Assembly: GCA_947626615.1 (NCBI GenBank)
Contig: CANQSW010000005.1
Coordinates: 1 to 23,771, forward strand
DNA length: 23,771 bases
From: an uncultured Peptococcaceae bacterium
GTDB lineage: Bacteria > Bacillota > Dehalobacteriia > UBA4068 > UBA4997
Reading direction: 5' to 3'
The notes under the pieces are model-generated. The model did no database searches, was not told where the DNA came from, and was given only the letters and a program-made list of their open reading frames with translations. Position 1 is the stretch's first letter, and every line of letters starts with the position of its first letter. A program made the position numbers and the translations under genes. Shown here piece after piece: positions 1-6,786 of this stretch.

Positions 1-1084
1 CGATGATGATGAAGCCGACCAGCCGGCCCCCCTGCACGAACAGGCATTTATAATTTTCGCCGTCGCTCTCCTCCAGCTTTTCGCCCGCGTAAACGCCGGC
101 CGTCATGATATGCTTGCCCCAGAAGCCGATAGAGTTCATCGCGAGGCCCGTGTTGAACTCCCGCTCCTCGCCGGCCATGTTGGCCCCGGCACATTCGCCC
201 TGCAGATAAGCGTTCGGCAGCAGCGCCAGAACGCGCTTTTCGCCTGAAACAAGATCATAGCCCTGCGTGCAGTCGCCGGCGGCATAAACGTCCGGCAGCG
301 AGGTCTGGCAGCGTTCGTCCACCAGCACGCCGCGGTCGGTTTTGGCCCCGGCTTCTGCTAAAAGCTGCGTGTTCGGCCGCACGCCGACGGCCATGACCAG
401 CACGTCGAATTCCAGCTTCCGGCCGGAATTTTGCAGCGTGGCGGCGTTGGCGGTAAATTCGGCCACGCAGTCGCCCATGATAAACTCGACGCCCTTTGCG
501 GCCAGATATTCCTGCATGATAGCCGCGGCCGCCGGGTTCAAAATGCTGCTCAAGATCCTGTCCGCCAGGTCGACCACCGTAACGCTCCGCACCTTATGCA
601 AAATGCCCTCCACGCATTTAAGCCCGATCAGGCCCGCGCCGACGACCAAAACGCGGGAGGACTCGTTCAGCGCTTTATCCAGCGCCTTGGCGTCGTCCAG
701 CGTCATAAACGTGAACGCTTTTTTCACCTTATCCAGCCCTTTGGTCGGCGGCACGAAGGGCGTGCTGCCGGTGGCGGCCAGCAATTTGTCGTATTTCACG
801 GTACGGCCGTCGTCCAGCTTCAGCTTTTTGGCCGCCGCGTCGATCTTCACGACGCTTACCCCCAGCAGCGTCTCCACGCCGTTTTGCTGGTAGAAATCGT
901 CCGGGCGGTATTTCATGCGCTGCTCGTCGGTCTCGCCCAGCAGCAGATAGGAAATGAGCGGCCGGGAATAGGTGTGATACGGTTCCGAGGCGATCAGCAC
1001 GATATGCCCGGCCTTATCATAGCGGCGGATTCCCTCAATACAGCCGACAGCCCCGGCGGAATTGCCGATAATAACGTATTTCAT
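1..1084 (-). CDS. FAD/NAD(P)-dependent oxidoreductase (partial, C-terminus beyond window)
   Basis: Pyridine-nucleotide-disulfide-oxidoreductase fold, nitrite-reductase-like (NirB N-terminal/COG1251 type). About 361 residues are visible, and the frame runs off the window start. An N-terminal FAD Rossmann motif starts at residue 5 (IIGNSAGAVG). An AATGS segment lies near residues 103-107. A second Rossmann motif for NAD(P)H is at 147-154 (VGAGLIG). A late AAGDC motif, typical for the FAD ribityl contact, is also present. It is the fourth gene of the minus-strand glutamate synthase operon, 5 bp after the polyferredoxin stop, with a GAGGTGAGG Shine-Dalgarno ahead of ATG. By context it probably feeds NAD(P)H electrons through the iron-sulfur protein to the synthase subunit; that is inference. 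It has no redox-active CxxxxC pair, which argues against a dithiol reductase. Confidence 0.85.
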   Translation of the reverse strand, partial: MKYVIIGNSAGAVGCIEGIRRYDKAGHIVLIASEPYHTYSRPLISYLLLGETDEQRMKYRPDDFYQQNGVETLLGVSVVKIDAAAKKLKLDDGRTVKYDKLLAATGSTPFVPPTKGLDKVKKAFTFMTLDDAKALDKALNESSRVLVVGAGLIGLKCVEGILHKVRSVTVVDLADRILSSILNPAAAAIMQEYLAAKGVEFIMGDCVAEFTANAATLQNSGRKLEFDVLVMAVGVRPNTQLLAEAGAKTDRGVLVDERCQTSLPDVYAAGDCTQGYDLVSGEKRVLALLPNAYLQGECAGANMAGEEREFNTGLAMNSIGFWGKHIMTAGVYAGEKLEESDGENYKCLFVQGGRLVGFIII

Positions 1085-1089
1085 CGCCC

Positions 1090-1518
1090 TCACCTCTCCT
1101 CAAACACGATGGCCCGGTTGGGGCAGGCCGCCACGCAGGCAGGCTGGCCGCCGTTGGCCGTACAAAGCTCGCACTTCTGCATCACCTTGCCGCCGTCCGC
1201 CGGCATGATCGCGCCGTAAGGGCAGGCCAGCACGCAGGTGTAGCAGCCGACGCATTTATTCTGGTCGATATGCACCCCGCAGTCTTTGACGGAGATTGCG
1301 CCGGAAATGCAGCTTTTCTGGCAGAGCGGCTCTTCGCAATGGCGGCAGTTTACCGCAAAGCTGATATTATCGCGCTCCTCTATTTTGATGCGCGGATTTA
1401 TCTTCACGCCTTTCAGGGCTTTGCTCATATCCTTCTGGCCGGAATTAGCAAAGGCGCAGGCGTATTCGCACAAATGGCAGGCCAGACACCATTTTTCCTG
1501 CACGTAAACTCGCTTCAT
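1090..1518 (-). CDS. 4Fe-4S polyferredoxin subunit, glutamate synthase-associated
   Basis: 142 residues with sixteen cysteines in positions fitting four [4Fe-4S] clusters, like the DmsB/HycB electron-transfer subunits. The groups are C11-x2-C14-x2-C17-x3-C21, then C58-x2-C61-x4-C66-x3-C70, then C89-x2-C92-x2-C95-x3-C99-P, then C116-x2-C119-x8-C128-x3-C132-P. There is no signal peptide, so it should be cytoplasmic. It sits between the FMN synthase subunit (15 bp upstream) and the FAD oxidoreductase (5 bp downstream) in one tight operon. Its likely role is an electron wire between the two. Which partner it really serves cannot be read from the sequence. The start ATG at 1518 places the first cysteine motif close to the N-terminus, as is usual for the family. 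Confidence 0.85.
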   Translation of the reverse strand: MKRVYVQEKWCLACHLCEYACAFANSGQKDMSKALKGVKINPRIKIEERDNISFAVNCRHCEEPLCQKSCISGAISVKDCGVHIDQNKCVGCYTCVLACPYGAIMPADGGKVMQKCELCTANGGQPACVAACPNRAIVFEER

Positions 1519-1533
1519 AGCAATATTCCCCCT

Positions 1534-3039
1534 TTACTCGCCGGCGTGCTTGATACCCAATATCGCCAGCTCGCGGTCGGTGAGGCCGATGCCGCGCAGC
1601 ATCAGACGGTTGCCGCGCAGCGCCTCGATCGAATTTATGCCCATGCCGCCCATGATCTCGGTTATCTCATGTTCCCAGGCGTGCAGCAGATTGATCAGCC
1701 GCTCAGTCCCAACGTCCGTGTTCAGGCGTTTGACCAACTCCGGCTTCTGGGTGGCGATGCCCCAGTTGCAGTTGCCGGTGTGGCAGCTGCGGCAGAGGTG
1801 GCAGCCCAGAGCCAGCAGCGCCGCCGTTGCGATATAGACAGCGTCCGCGCCAAGGGCGATAGCCTTGATAACGTCGGTGCTGTTGCGGATACTGCCGCCG
1901 CAGATGATCGAAATATTGCCGCGTATGCCCTCGTCGCGCAGGCGCTGATCGACCGCGGCCAGCGCCAGCTCGATCGGAATACCCACGTTGTCGCGGATAC
2001 GGGTGGGCGCAGCGCCCGTGCCACCCCTAAAGCCGTCGATAGCGATGATATCCGCGCCGCTTCTGGCCACGCCGCTGGCTATGGCCGCCACGTTATGCAC
2101 GGCGGCGATCTTCACGATGACCGGCTTTTTATAATCGGTCGCTTCCTTCAGCGAATAGACCAGCTGGTGCAGATCCTCGATCGAATAAATATCGTGGTGC
2201 GGCGCGGGGCTGATCGCGTCGCTGCCCATAGGTATCATTCTGGTCTGCGAGATATCGCCGACGATCTTCAAGCCGGGCAGATGACCGCCGATACCGGGTT
2301 TTGCGCCCTGCCCGATCTTGATCTCTATGGCCGCGCCGGCGTTCAGATAATCCTTGTGCACGCCGAAACGGCCGGACGCCACCTGCACTATGGTGTTTTT
2401 GCCGTATTTATAGAAATCCTTATGCAGGCCGCCCTCGCCGGTGTTATAGAACGTGCCGACAGCCTCGGCCGCGCGGGCCAGACATTCGTGCGCGTTGTAG
2501 CTGATCGCGCCATAGGACATACCGCCGAACAATATCGGCAACGAAAGCTCCAGCTGCGGCTCCAGATTCGGCACCAGGCGGCCGTTCATATCGCGTTCGA
2601 TGCCGGTCGGCTTCTTGCCGAGGAAGGTGCGCGTTTCCATCGGCTCGCGCAGCGGGTCGATAGAGGGGTTAGTCACCTGCGAGGCGTTTATCAACATTTT
2701 ATCCCAATAGACCGGGAACGCCTCCGGGTTGCCCATGGAAGAAAGCAGCACGCCGCCGGAATTAGCCTGACGGTAAATTTCCTTCATGTAATTAGCCGTC
2801 CAGTTGGAGTTGGTTTTGAAGGTGTCGCCGCTCGGCACGATCTTCAACGCCCGCGTGGGGCAAAGCGCGACGCAGCGGTGGCAGTTGACGCATTTAGAAT
2901 CGTCGCAGACCATTTTGCCGGTATCTTCGTCATAAGAATGGACCTTGTTGGAGCATTGCCGCTCGCAGACGCGGCAGGCAATGCAGCGGTTGGGGTCGCG
3001 TACTATCTCATATTCCGGATAGAAAAAATCCACAGCCAT
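1534..3039 (-). CDS. glutamate synthase, FMN-binding synthase subunit with N-terminal ferredoxin domain (archaeal type)
   Basis: 501 residues. Residues 15-65 form a two-cluster ferredoxin (C19-x2-C22-x2-C25-x3-C29 and C50-x2-C53-x2-C56-x3-C60-P). The rest is the GltB central/FMN TIM-barrel domain (Glu_synthase). It shows LPILFGGMSYGAIS, GQGAKPGIGGHLPG and DGFRGGTGAAP, followed by the [3Fe-4S] ligands C413-x5-C419-x4-C424 just before GIATQ. The enzyme condenses ammonia from the glutaminase with 2-oxoglutarate to give glutamate, using FMN and reduced iron-sulfur centres. Unlike the ~1500-residue bacterial GltB, the glutaminase and the C-terminal GXGXG domain are not part of this chain. The glutaminase is the preceding gene, 60 bp upstream. 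The start is supported by AAAGGAAG upstream of ATG. Confidence 0.93.
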   Translation of the reverse strand: MAVDFFYPEYEIVRDPNRCIACRVCERQCSNKVHSYDEDTGKMVCDDSKCVNCHRCVALCPTRALKIVPSGDTFKTNSNWTANYMKEIYRQANSGGVLLSSMGNPEAFPVYWDKMLINASQVTNPSIDPLREPMETRTFLGKKPTGIERDMNGRLVPNLEPQLELSLPILFGGMSYGAISYNAHECLARAAEAVGTFYNTGEGGLHKDFYKYGKNTIVQVASGRFGVHKDYLNAGAAIEIKIGQGAKPGIGGHLPGLKIVGDISQTRMIPMGSDAISPAPHHDIYSIEDLHQLVYSLKEATDYKKPVIVKIAAVHNVAAIASGVARSGADIIAIDGFRGGTGAAPTRIRDNVGIPIELALAAVDQRLRDEGIRGNISIICGGSIRNSTDVIKAIALGADAVYIATAALLALGCHLCRSCHTGNCNWGIATQKPELVKRLNTDVGTERLINLLHAWEHEITEIMGGMGINSIEALRGNRLMLRGIGLTDRELAILGIKHAGE

Positions 3040-3054
3040 AACACATACTTCCTT

Positions 3055-3084
3055 TATATGTAAATTAACTATACGTAAATTAAC
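3055..3084. repeat. 15-bp tandem duplication in gltB1-gltB2 spacer
   Basis: Two adjacent 15-bp units (3055-3069 and 3070-3084) read TATATGTAAATTAAC and TATACGTAAATTAAC and differ at one base. They fill about half of the 60-bp gap between the glutaminase and synthase subunits, just upstream of the synthase gene's ribosome binding site. AT-rich against a GC-rich background. Function is unknown; it may simply be a slippage duplication or may set spacer length. Confidence 0.8.
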
Positions 3085-3099
3085 GCTATTCCAGCAACA

Positions 3100-4191
3100 T
3101 CAGCGGCGCAGGTGATCCAGCGTCACGATCACGGGTTCGCCGCCGCGGGGCGACCAGATACGCTCTACGTCCGGCTCGATCACGCGAATGGCGGCCTCCT
3201 CGCTGGCGATATACACCATGTCGCCCTTTTCGCCCACCACCATGGAGCGTAGCTTCAGACGGTCGTTCAGCGCGAGCAGGCCGCCCTCGAAGCCCAGCAG
3301 AATGGAAAACGGCCCGGTTATCAACAGGCTGGCAAAAGCGTTTCTGAGATAGCTCAGGCGTTCCTTTTCCTCCGGGTCTTTGCGGCTGATCGTGGACCAG
3401 AACGGCGCGGCGATGACGTTGGACATTTCCGAAAGGCTGAGGCCCTGCTTGCGTACCAGATAATCGACGATATAGGTGATGACTTCGGTATCGGTCATCA
3501 GATTGCAACGGTAGCCGTACATTTCGATATAGCGACGGTTGGCGTCGTAAGAGGATATCTCGCCGTTATGCACGATAGTTTTATCCAGGAGGGCAAACGG
3601 GTGCGCGCCGCCCCACCAGCCCGGCGTGTTGGTGGGATAACGGCCGTGCGCCGTCCATGAATAGCCCTCGTATTCCTCCAGACGGTAGAAATCGCCGACG
3701 TCCTCCGGGTAGCCGCAGGCCTTGAACACGCCCATGTTCTTGCCGCTGCTGAAAATGTAGGCTCCCTCCATTTGATCGTTCACGTGGACGACGGAGCGCA
3801 CCACGTATTCCTGCTCGTCCAGCTGGCTGTCGGCCAGCTTGGTGGGCAGCGGGTTCACGAAATAACGCCAGATCAGAGGTTCGTCGGTGATGTTGGGATT
3901 TTTGCGTATCGGTATCTTGGAAAGGTTGATGATATCAAAATGACGGTCAAGAAAATCCTCGCATTGGTTCTTGGCCTCGGTCGAATCATAGAACACGTGA
4001 AAGGCATAGGCGTTTTTATACTCCGGATAAATGCCATAGCCCGCAAAACCGCCGCCCAGGCCGTTGCTGCGGTCGTGCATGATTTTGATGGATCGGACGA
4101 TCTGGCTGCCGTCGATGCGTTTGCCGCTTTTGGAGAATATCGACGATATGGCGCAGCCGGCCGGTATCCTGATCTGGCCCTCTTTCTGCAT
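3100..4191 (-). CDS. glutamate synthase glutaminase subunit (class-II glutamine amidotransferase, GltB1-like)
   Basis: 363 residues, the Ntn-hydrolase glutaminase module of a split glutamate synthase. It hydrolyses glutamine and passes ammonia to the FMN subunit encoded next. Class-II hallmarks are visible: GRYPTNTPGWWGGAHPF, then HNGEISSYDANR, then a TDTEV motif. The likely nucleophile is Cys13, in IPAGCAISS, so a 12-residue propeptide would have to be removed to free the catalytic N-terminal cysteine. The conserved RSNGLGGGFAGYGIYP block follows. First gene of the minus-strand operon, with AAGGAAGTG as Shine-Dalgarno and a consensus promoter at 4298-4326. A stand-alone PurF-like or asparagine-synthase role is unlikely given the adjacent synthase subunit. 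Confidence 0.9.
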   Translation of the reverse strand: MQKEGQIRIPAGCAISSIFSKSGKRIDGSQIVRSIKIMHDRSNGLGGGFAGYGIYPEYKNAYAFHVFYDSTEAKNQCEDFLDRHFDIINLSKIPIRKNPNITDEPLIWRYFVNPLPTKLADSQLDEQEYVVRSVVHVNDQMEGAYIFSSGKNMGVFKACGYPEDVGDFYRLEEYEGYSWTAHGRYPTNTPGWWGGAHPFALLDKTIVHNGEISSYDANRRYIEMYGYRCNLMTDTEVITYIVDYLVRKQGLSLSEMSNVIAAPFWSTISRKDPEEKERLSYLRNAFASLLITGPFSILLGFEGGLLALNDRLKLRSMVVGEKGDMVYIASEEAAIRVIEPDVERIWSPRGGEPVIVTLDHLRR

Positions 4192-4248
4192 AACTTACAC
4201 TTCCTTAAACTGAAATTTCACAAAAACAGGCTGGATATCTTAAATAAA

Positions 4249-4279
4249 TGCCGCGGGCGCGGGCTTGGCGCCGCCGGCA
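4249..4279 (-). terminator. leader hairpin of the glutamate synthase operon (possible attenuator)
   Basis: On the minus strand, downstream of the predicted transcript start (~4291), a GC-rich hairpin forms. It has five outer pairs (TGCCG/CGGCA), a 2x2 internal mismatch, five inner pairs (GGCGC/GCGCC) and a 7-nt loop. It is followed by TTTATTT. Flanking sequences TATCTT (upstream) and AAGATA (downstream) are also complementary and could pair around it. A hairpin plus U-rich tail in a 5' leader suggests attenuation; this is inference from structure only. Confidence 0.5.
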
Positions 4280-4297
4280 AAAATCAAGATAGGAATT

Positions 4298-4326
4298 ATT
4301 GTATAATAAATTTATGCGCCAGTCAA
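4298..4326 (-). promoter_or_regulatory. promoter of glutamate synthase operon
   Basis: Minus-strand TTGACT (4321-4326) and TACAAT (4298-4303) separated by exactly 17 bp, a near-consensus sigma-A promoter. The predicted start is near 4291, leaving a leader of about 100 nt before the glutaminase ATG at 4191. Confidence 0.8.
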
Positions 4327-4337
4327 TAAAAAAAACC

Positions 4338-4354
4338 ATTGTATACAGTACAAT
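4338..4354. promoter_or_regulatory. 17-bp palindrome upstream of glutamate synthase promoter (operator candidate)
   Basis: Perfect inverted repeat ATTGTA-N5-TACAAT centred at 4346, about 55 bp upstream of the predicted minus-strand start and about 100 bp upstream of the glnN -35 box. A symmetric T-N11-A (4340 and 4352) lies inside it, the pattern bound by LysR-type regulators. This fits but does not prove a GltC-like activator site. Confidence 0.5.
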
Positions 4355-4359
4355 TTGTA

Positions 4360-4388
4360 TTTCTGCCGCAGACAAATGTTTTTCTGCC
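4360..4388. repeat. direct repeat TTTCTGCC, 21 bp apart
   Basis: TTTCTGCC occurs at 4360-4367 and again at 4381-4388. The spacing of 21 bp puts both copies on the same face of the helix. They lie between the divergent promoters of the glutamate synthase operon and glnN, so they are candidate binding sites for a regulator acting on either. Confidence 0.35.
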
Positions 4389-4411
4389 AAGATGCCGGCC
4401 GGGGAAAGCGT

Positions 4412-4441
4412 TTTGTAAAATTTTGTGGATTTTTTTACAAA
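4412..4441. promoter_or_regulatory. inverted repeat directly upstream of glnN promoter (operator candidate)
   Basis: Arms TTTGTAAAA (4412-4420) and TTTTACAAA (4433-4441), nine perfect pairs with a 12-bp spacer, end 7 bp before the glnN -35 box. The inner TGTAA...TTACA half-sites resemble the GlnR/TnrA box (TGTNA-N7-TNACA), but the spacing is 16 rather than 7, so it is not that site as described. The position suits an activator. Confidence 0.45.
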
Positions 4442-4448
4442 TTGGGGG

Positions 4449-4477
4449 TTGACATACGGAATTTTTGGTCATATAAT
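4449..4477 (+). promoter_or_regulatory. promoter of glnN
   Basis: Perfect consensus TTGACA (4449-4454), 17-bp spacer, TATAAT (4472-4477). The start is expected near 4484, giving a leader of about 90 nt. Such a strong promoter implies that control is exerted by repression or by events in the leader. Confidence 0.9.
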
Positions 4478-4488
4478 AGCAGGGTAAT

Positions 4489-4535
4489 CAGCAATGGCGC
4501 TGTGGGGATATACCCGCAGCGCCTTTCCTGTTTAT
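4489..4535 (+). terminator. glnN leader hairpin, candidate attenuator with competing hexaloop hairpin
   Basis: Hairpin 4496-4523: an 11-bp stem (GGCGCTGTGGG with CCCGCAGCGCC, one G-U pair), loop GATATA, followed by TTTCCTGTTTATT. The U-tract is interrupted, so termination may be partial. A second, mutually exclusive hairpin at 4489-4502 pairs CAGC with GCTG around the six-base loop AATGGC and would break the base of the terminator stem. The loop has A at position 1 and G at position 4, as in ANTAR target hairpins. No partner hairpin upstream fits within the predicted leader. Confidence 0.5.
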
Positions 4536-4574
4536 TAAAACCTTTTCCGAGAAAGAGATTTTGGAGGTGCAGTT

Positions 4575-6662
4575 ATGACAAATGTTCCAGAGTTATTCGG
4601 CAGCAACGTTTTTAATGAAAACGTGATGAAGGAGAGGCTGCCCAAGGCCGTCTACAAGGCGCTGAAAAAAACGATCGAGGCCGGCAACCCGCTCGACCCT
4701 TCGCTGGCGGAATCCGTGGCCACGGCGATGAAGGACTGGGCGATCCAGAAAGGCGTCACCCACTACACCCATTGGTTCCAGCCGCTGACCGGCATTACGG
4801 CCGAAAAGCACGACAGCTTCATCGAGCCGACCGAAGGCGGCAACGTCATCATGGAGTTCTCCGGCAAAAACCTGATCCAGGGCGAGCCGGACGCGTCCTC
4901 CTTCCCCTCCGGCGGCCTGCGCTCAACCTTTGAGGCGCGCGGCTACACCGCCTGGGATCCCACCTCTTACGCCTTCATTAAGAACAATACGCTGTGCATA
5001 CCCACCGCCTTTTGCTCTTATGGCGGCGAGATACTGGACAAAAAGATTCCTCTGCTGCGTTCAATGGAAGCTATCAACAAACAGGCGCTGCGGATACTCC
5101 GGCTTTTCGGCAACACCGACGCGCACCGCGTGACCACCACCGTCGGCCCGGAGCAGGAATACTTCCTGGTGGACGGCGAGATGTTCAAAAAACGCAAGGA
5201 TCTTCGCTTCACCGGCCGCACGCTGTTCGGCGCGATGCCGCCCAAGGGCCAGGAGCTGGAGGATCATTACTTCGGCGCTATCCGCACCCGCGTCATGGAA
5301 TTTATGCAGGATCTGGACGAGGAGCTGTGGAAGCTGGGCATACTTGCCAAAACGCGGCATAACGAAGTGGCCCCGGCCCAGCACGAGCTGGCCACCATTT
5401 ACACCTCCACCAACATCGCCACCGATAACAACCAGCTGGTCATGGAAATGATGAAAAAGGTGGCCTCCCGCCACGGGCTGGCCTGCCTGCTGCACGAGAA
5501 GCCTTTCGACGGCGTGAACGGCTCCGGCAAGCATAACAACTGGTCTATGGCCACCGACCTTGGCGAGAACCTGCTGGAGCCCGGCAAGACACCGCGCCAG
5601 AATATGCAGTTCCTCACCTTCCTCACCGCCGTGATCAAAGCGGTGGACGATTATCAGGATCTGCTGCGCATTTCCGTCGCCAGCGCCGGCAACGATCACC
5701 GCTTGGGCGCCAACGAAGCGCCGCCAGCTATCGTATCGGTTTTTGTGGGCGACGAGCTGCAGGCCGTTATCGACTCGCTGAAAAACGATCAGGACTGCAA
5801 ACAGTTCAGCCACGATATGCTGGACGCGGGCGTATCCGTTCTGCCGAATCTGCCCAAAGACAGCACCGACCGCAACCGCACCTCGCCTTTTGCCTTCACG
5901 GGCAACAAGTTCGAGTTCCGTATGCTGGGCTCCGGCTTCTCGCTTTCCTGCACCAACATTATTCTGAACTCTATCGTGGCCGACACGCTCAATATCTTTG
6001 CCGATAAGCTGGAAAACGTCGCGTCAGAGGATTTCAACGCCGCCCTCAACAACCTGCTGAAAGACGAGCTGAAAGCGCACGAGCGCATCATCTTTAACGG
6101 CAACAACTATTCCGACGAATGGGTGGTCGAAGCCGAAAAGCGCGGTCTGCTGAACCTGCGCTCCACCGACGCGGCGCTGACGCATTATACCGACCAGAAA
6201 AACGTCGATATGTTCGCACGCCAGGGCGTTTATAACCTTAAAGAAATGCAGGCCCGCGAGGAAAGCCTGCTGGAGGAATACTACAAGGTGCTGCACATCG
6301 AAGTGCTGACCATGCTGGATATGGCGCGCAAAGAGATCGCCCCCGCCGTGCTGACTTACATAAACGAGCTGGCCAAAACGCTGGAAATGAAGCAGGCCAT
6401 GAAGATCACGGCCAAGGCGGAGAAAAAGCTGCTGGATCAGCTCTCCTGGCTGAACGACAAGCTCTCCGACGACATCGACACGCTGGAGGCTAGCGTAACC
6501 AAAACCAAGGCCATGGCCGACGCCGAAACTATCGCGCACTATTATCACGACGAGGTGTTGCCCAAAATGGCCGCCCTGCGTGAGACGGCCGACGCGCTGG
6601 AAGTGCTGACGGCGGAAAAATACTGGCCCTTCCCCACTTACAGCGACCTGTTGTTCTATTGA
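4575..6662 (+). CDS. glnN: glutamine synthetase type III
   Basis: 695 residues, the usual ~700 of GSIII and far longer than GSI (~450). It makes glutamine from glutamate, ammonia and ATP in the cytoplasm. Family signatures are GPEQEYF (191-197), RHNEVAPAQHEL (261-272), NGSGKHNNWS (315-324), NDHRLGANEAPPAIVSVFVG (373-392) and RNRTSPFAFTGNKFEFRMLG (433-452). Glu193, Glu195 and His320 lie in catalytic-core motifs. The GSIII-specific N-terminal segment and long C-terminal helical region are present. The start is set by GGAGG seven bases before ATG at 4575. It is divergent from the glutamate synthase operon and precedes the ammonium channel, which completes a GS-GOGAT unit. No GSI-type adenylylation site is expected in this family, so control is more likely transcriptional or in the leader. 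Confidence 0.97.
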   Translation: MTNVPELFGSNVFNENVMKERLPKAVYKALKKTIEAGNPLDPSLAESVATAMKDWAIQKGVTHYTHWFQPLTGITAEKHDSFIEPTEGGNVIMEFSGKNLIQGEPDASSFPSGGLRSTFEARGYTAWDPTSYAFIKNNTLCIPTAFCSYGGEILDKKIPLLRSMEAINKQALRILRLFGNTDAHRVTTTVGPEQEYFLVDGEMFKKRKDLRFTGRTLFGAMPPKGQELEDHYFGAIRTRVMEFMQDLDEELWKLGILAKTRHNEVAPAQHELATIYTSTNIATDNNQLVMEMMKKVASRHGLACLLHEKPFDGVNGSGKHNNWSMATDLGENLLEPGKTPRQNMQFLTFLTAVIKAVDDYQDLLRISVASAGNDHRLGANEAPPAIVSVFVGDELQAVIDSLKNDQDCKQFSHDMLDAGVSVLPNLPKDSTDRNRTSPFAFTGNKFEFRMLGSGFSLSCTNIILNSIVADTLNIFADKLENVASEDFNAALNNLLKDELKAHERIIFNGNNYSDEWVVEAEKRGLLNLRSTDAALTHYTDQKNVDMFARQGVYNLKEMQAREESLLEEYYKVLHIEVLTMLDMARKEIAPAVLTYINELAKTLEMKQAMKITAKAEKKLLDQLSWLNDKLSDDIDTLEASVTKTKAMADAETIAHYYHDEVLPKMAALRETADALEVLTAEKYWPFPTYSDLLFY

Positions 6663-6688
6663 TCTGGTTTAAGCATTGGTTCTATAAT
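6659..6688 (+). promoter_or_regulatory. candidate promoter of amt, overlapping glnN stop
   Basis: TTGATC (6659-6664), 18-bp spacer, consensus TATAAT (6683-6688). The -35 box overlaps the glnN stop codon. The start would fall near 6695, giving a leader of about 90 nt that contains the hairpin at 6714-6747. The -35 matches four of six bases, so the call rests mainly on the -10. Confidence 0.5.
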
Positions 6689-6708
6689 ACATTTTTATAT
6701 GATCTGCG

Positions 6709-6758
6709 CACAAGGGCGTGTGATCCTCTTTGGAGGGTTACGCGCCCAAACTGTTTTT
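6709..6758 (+). terminator. glnN-amt intergenic terminator/attenuator with competing hexaloop hairpin
   Basis: Stem 6714-6728 with 6733-6747: 15 continuous pairs (three G-U), loop TTTG, followed by AAACTG and TTTTT (6754-6758). This is a good intrinsic terminator between glnN and amt, or an attenuator in the amt leader. An alternative hairpin at 6709-6722 pairs CACA with TGTG around the six-base loop AGGGCG (A1, G4) and excludes the base of the terminator, the same arrangement as in the glnN leader. Confidence 0.7.
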
Positions 6759-6786
6759 ATAGCGCAAAATTAAGGAGGAAAAGCAA

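Noticed and set aside
1270..3063. 597-residue plus-strand open frame opposite the FMN synthase gene
   Set aside because: It is antisense to a gene with clear ferredoxin and GltB motifs; composition is low-information (Ala/His/Arg/Val-rich) with no recognisable domain. A GC-rich codon-bias shadow.
4412..4441. Canonical GlnR/TnrA box upstream of glnN
   Set aside because: Half-sites are present but spaced 16 rather than 7 bases; kept only as an inverted repeat.
4496..4535. Riboswitch (glutamine or similar) in the glnN leader
   Set aside because: The leader is only about 90 nt with one strong hairpin; no conserved riboswitch core was recognised.
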